A stretch of 8,580 bases of DNA from Desulfobacterales bacterium (GTDB lineage: Bacteria > Desulfobacterota > Desulfobacteria > Desulfobacterales > DAOWNP01). The notes beneath the pieces are model-generated. The model worked only from the letters and a program-made list of their open reading frames with translations, made no database searches and was not told the DNA's origin. The DNA is taken from assembly GCA_030149595.1 (NCBI GenBank), contig JASFBI010000050.1, positions 1-8,580 of the forward strand. The letters are read 5' to 3'. Of this stretch, positions 6,423 through 8,580 are shown piece after piece; within the stretch, counting starts at the first letter, position 1; every line of letters begins with the position of its first letter. The position numbers and the translations under genes are program-made.

Positions 6423-6452
6423 AAATATAAAAAGCAGAAAATTTTTATATTT
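6423..6452 (-). terminator. AT-only hairpin at the end of the ATPase gene
   Basis: AAATATAAAAA (6423-6433) and TTTTTATATTT (6442-6452) are perfect complements around an 8-base loop, and they begin at the ATPase stop codon. On the - strand no T-run follows (GC and then A's), so it is not a standard terminator. It may be a weak terminator or a 3' end stabiliser. Confidence 0.3.
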
Positions 6453-8125
6453 TAATCCATGTAATACTTAAAACTTTTACCCAACCTGGGAACAGAATGG
6501 CCAAGACTTTCATTTAAAAGTAAAATCAATGATATTAACTTTAGAGTATTTTTTTGTTTAAAAGCATATTTTTTTTGAACTTTTTTTATCAGATCATGGG
6601 TATTGTTATCAAAATCAAAAATTGTTGATTTTTCATTATACTTTAAACTATTTAACTTCTCTTTAACTTTTATTACTGTTTCTGAAGAAAGGGTTTTTAA
6701 ATCAAAATCTTTGTTAAGTAAAGAGTTTTTCCATGGAATATATACTTTTTTTGACCAGAAACCATTCAATTGTTTTTTTGAAAGTTTAAATAGCTGGTTT
6801 TCAGTTTTAATTATAACATCATTCAGGTTAACTGTAATTAGTGTAAAATATCCAGGAGTAGATATGCCTTTAAAGAATAGCTGCAAAATAACAGGAATAT
6901 TTAACTCATTTATAGTGTTTATATCACATTGAATATTTATCATATTCAATCCATTATGCTTTGCAGCATAATTAAAAAAAAAAATATCTTTATTAAAGTT
7001 TTTCATAAAAGGAGTAATTTTAAAGTCTGTTTTCCACAAAGATGCTGCTTCTTTAAATGCATTGTATCTTGTGTCTTTTAAATTTATGCTGTTTAAGTAA
7101 TCATAAAAACTGACTTTTATAGTTTTTTTTGATAGATTATCATCTACAGAATATAATCTGTTTATTTGTGTAAAGATAAATTTAGCGGGTGTGCTTTTCT
7201 TTATATTTTCCTCCAAAAAGCTGTATATCAAAAAAACAAATAAAATTGCAATAAAGGATACTATTACAACAGATACATAGTTTTTTTTAATAAAGTAGAA
7301 AAATTTTGTGTTATTGTCTCCATCAAATTCAGATATGGCACAATGTATTATAGATGCATCTATAATATTTTTATCAAGGTTAAATGCAGTAAGAAGTGCT
7401 CTGTCGCAAATTTTATTTATTAATCTTGGAACACCTCTGGAGTATTTAAAAATTTTTCTAAAAGCCTTCCTGTTAAAATCAACAAGATTATGGTTACTTG
7501 CAATATAGAGCCTGTGCTGAATATAGTATACAGTTTCCTTAAATGTTAAGGGGTGAATTTTTCTGTGCAAGGTAATACGCTGATTTAACTGTCTTAATTT
7601 ATAGCTTTTTAAAATATTATCAAATTCAGGCTGACCCAATAAAATTATCTCTATAAGCTTTTGGTTTTTGGTTTCAAGATTTGAAAGCAGCCTTATCTGT
7701 TCTAAGACTTCAAAAGATAGATTTTGTGCTTCATCTATAAGAAGTATAACCTTTGAACCCACCTCTTTTTTTTTTATAAGAAATTTATTTAAAATATTAA
7801 TCAGATCTTTTGTATTATTCAGGTCAGATTTTATTGAAAACTCTTCATTTATTAATTGTAAGAGTTCAACGGAATTAAGCATAGGATTAAAGATATATGT
7901 AACTTCAATATCTAATTTATCTTTTACACTTTCAATAAAAACTCTGCAAAGGGTTGTTTTACCGGTACCTACTTCACCTGTTATTTTTACAAAACCATCT
8001 CCATTTGAAATAGCATAATTCAAATGTGCAATAGCTTCTTGATGACTTTTACTTAAAAACAGATATTCAGGATCTGGTACAAGCTTAAAAGGTCTTTCTT
8101 TAAAACCAAATTTCATACAGTACAT
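6452..8125 (-). CDS. ExeA/GspA (MshM-like) AAA+ ATPase with degenerate periplasmic C-terminus
   Basis: A 557-residue membrane-anchored ATPase. The N-terminus, MYCMKFGFKERPFKLVPDPEYLFLS, is the family signature. It is followed by Walker A GEVGTGKTT (50-58), Walker B VILLIDEAQ (126-134), ILLGQPEF (161-168), LNQRI (180-184) and GVPRLIN (231-237). One transmembrane helix lies at about 283-303. The periplasmic part resembles a C39-peptidase-like fold (about 355-465, PGYFTLITVNL...WSKKVYIPW) with no conserved catalytic Cys/His visible. A degenerate peptidoglycan-binding domain follows (about 480-547, FDNNTHDLIKKVQKKYAF...LGHSVPRL). ExeA couples ATP use to passage or assembly of the secretin through peptidoglycan. 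AGGA seven bases before the first ATG supports that start over Met4. The gene lies 18 bases after the GspF-type gene. Whether the system is type II secretion, type IV pilus or MSHA cannot be decided here. Confidence 0.9.
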   Translation of the reverse strand: MYCMKFGFKERPFKLVPDPEYLFLSKSHQEAIAHLNYAISNGDGFVKITGEVGTGKTTLCRVFIESVKDKLDIEVTYIFNPMLNSVELLQLINEEFSIKSDLNNTKDLINILNKFLIKKKEVGSKVILLIDEAQNLSFEVLEQIRLLSNLETKNQKLIEIILLGQPEFDNILKSYKLRQLNQRITLHRKIHPLTFKETVYYIQHRLYIASNHNLVDFNRKAFRKIFKYSRGVPRLINKICDRALLTAFNLDKNIIDASIIHCAISEFDGDNNTKFFYFIKKNYVSVVIVSFIAILFVFLIYSFLEENIKKSTPAKFIFTQINRLYSVDDNLSKKTIKVSFYDYLNSINLKDTRYNAFKEAASLWKTDFKITPFMKNFNKDIFFFNYAAKHNGLNMINIQCDINTINELNIPVILQLFFKGISTPGYFTLITVNLNDVIIKTENQLFKLSKKQLNGFWSKKVYIPWKNSLLNKDFDLKTLSSETVIKVKEKLNSLKYNEKSTIFDFDNNTHDLIKKVQKKYAFKQKNTLKLISLILLLNESLGHSVPRLGKSFKYYMD

Positions 8126-8132
8126 TTATAAT

Positions 8133-8136
8133 TCCT
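8133..8136 (-). promoter_or_regulatory. Shine-Dalgarno site of the ATPase gene
   Basis: AGGA on the - strand, within CAGGAA, is seven bases before the ATG at 8125. It decides for this start against the ATG three codons later and lies in the short gap after the GspF-type stop, consistent with one operon. Confidence 0.65.
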
Positions 8137-8143
8137 GACAAGA

Positions 8144-8580
8144 TCATATAGTTGCGGCCAGTTCAAAAATTGGCATATAAAGAGCAAGTACAACAGTTCC
8201 TATTAAAAGCCCCATAACAACCATTAAAGCAGGTTCTATGGCTGAAGTAATTACAGATATTTTTGTATCTGTTTCATTATCAAAAAAATCTGCAATTTCT
8301 ATTAATACCTTTTCCAAAGCTCCACTGTTTTCCCCTGCCAAAATCATCTTTTGAGCAAGTTTTGGAAATATTTTTATATTATTAATTGAATTTGAAAAAG
8401 AGACTCCCTGTCCAAGAGAAATAATAACTTCTTCTAATTTTATTTTAAAAAAAAGGTTGTTAACATTATTTGAAGCTATTTTAACAGCCTCCATAAGAGA
8501 TGTCCCACTGGTTAATAAAGTGGCAAGAGTCCTTGAAAATATAGATGTAATATATATTGTGATAAATTTTCCAAAAAAAG
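8144..8580 (-). CDS. GspF/PilC-type inner-membrane platform protein, truncated by window edge
   Basis: This is the C-terminal part, about 145 residues, of a protein normally about 400 long. The frame stays open to the window end, reading FFGKFITIYITSIFSRTLATLLTSGTSLMEAVKIA, so the Met at 8494 is internal and not a start. RTLATLLTSGTSLMEAVKIA matches the second T2SSF repeat. The signature MILAGENSGALEKVLIEIADFFDNE follows, and then the terminal hydrophobic segment PALMVVMGLLIGTVVLALYMPIFELAATI with its conserved Pro. Such proteins form the cytoplasmic-membrane platform that contacts the assembly ATPase of type II secretion, type IV pili or MSHA pili. The neighbouring ExeA/MshM-like gene downstream fits an MSHA-like or type II operon; the upstream genes needed to decide are outside the window. 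Confidence 0.92.
   Translation of the reverse strand, partial: FFGKFITIYITSIFSRTLATLLTSGTSLMEAVKIASNNVNNLFFKIKLEEVIISLGQGVSFSNSINNIKIFPKLAQKMILAGENSGALEKVLIEIADFFDNETDTKISVITSAIEPALMVVMGLLIGTVVLALYMPIFELAATI

Noticed and set aside
6603..8018. Three + strand open frames inside the ExeA-like gene
   Set aside because: They are antisense shadows of a conserved ATPase; Ser/Phe-rich products are typical of the reverse strand of Lys/Glu-rich coding DNA.

Overview
The window is a plain, AT-rich bacterial chromosomal segment with eight protein-coding genes, two of them cut by the window edges. Gene content points to an anaerobic Desulfobacterota-type (deltaproteobacterial) organism, although no marker gene here settles the taxonomy. 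The pointers are a fused uroporphyrinogen-III methyltransferase/synthase, a Cys/Ser-tailed FmdB zinc ribbon beside hemC, an ExeA/GspA ATPase beside a GspF-type membrane protein, an FN3/DNRLRE/PKD secreted protein behind a sigma-54-type promoter, and a DUF5658-like membrane protein with a 'SGxDRR' N-terminus.

Left part, + strand: the window opens inside wecB (UDP-GlcNAc 2-epimerase, surface polysaccharide precursor supply), which is followed by a weak hairpin. A separate transcription unit comes next. It has a -24/-12 (sigma-54) promoter, a good ribosome binding site, a 506-residue exported multidomain protein and a strong intrinsic terminator. About 540 bases without a convincing gene follow. 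Their right end carries a perfect TTGACA -35 box and a small hairpin with a T-run, upstream of a gene for a 157-residue three-helix membrane protein.

Middle part, - strand: a hairpin at 3466-3497 separates the convergent units. A compact operon reads leftward as fmdB, hemC, cobA/hemD. Its junctions are a one-base TGATG overlap and a 5-base gap. hemC and cobA/hemD together convert porphobilinogen to uroporphyrinogen III and on to precorrin-2, the entry to siroheme, cobalamin and, in many sulfate reducers, heme by the siroheme route.

Right part, - strand: the end of a GspF/PilC-type inner-membrane platform protein is followed 18 bases later by an ExeA/GspA (MshM-like) AAA+ ATPase. The ATPase has a transmembrane anchor and a degenerate periplasmic C39-like plus peptidoglycan-binding region. 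This pair belongs to a type II secretion, type IV pilus or MSHA-like apparatus that continues beyond the window. The gap between this unit and fmdB holds several inverted repeats, one of them a clean operator-like dyad.

I found no CRISPR array, insertion sequence, tRNA, rRNA, phage gene or obviously new defence-type system. The most interesting points are regulatory (the sigma-54 promoter and the dyads) and the divergent C-terminal half of the ATPase.
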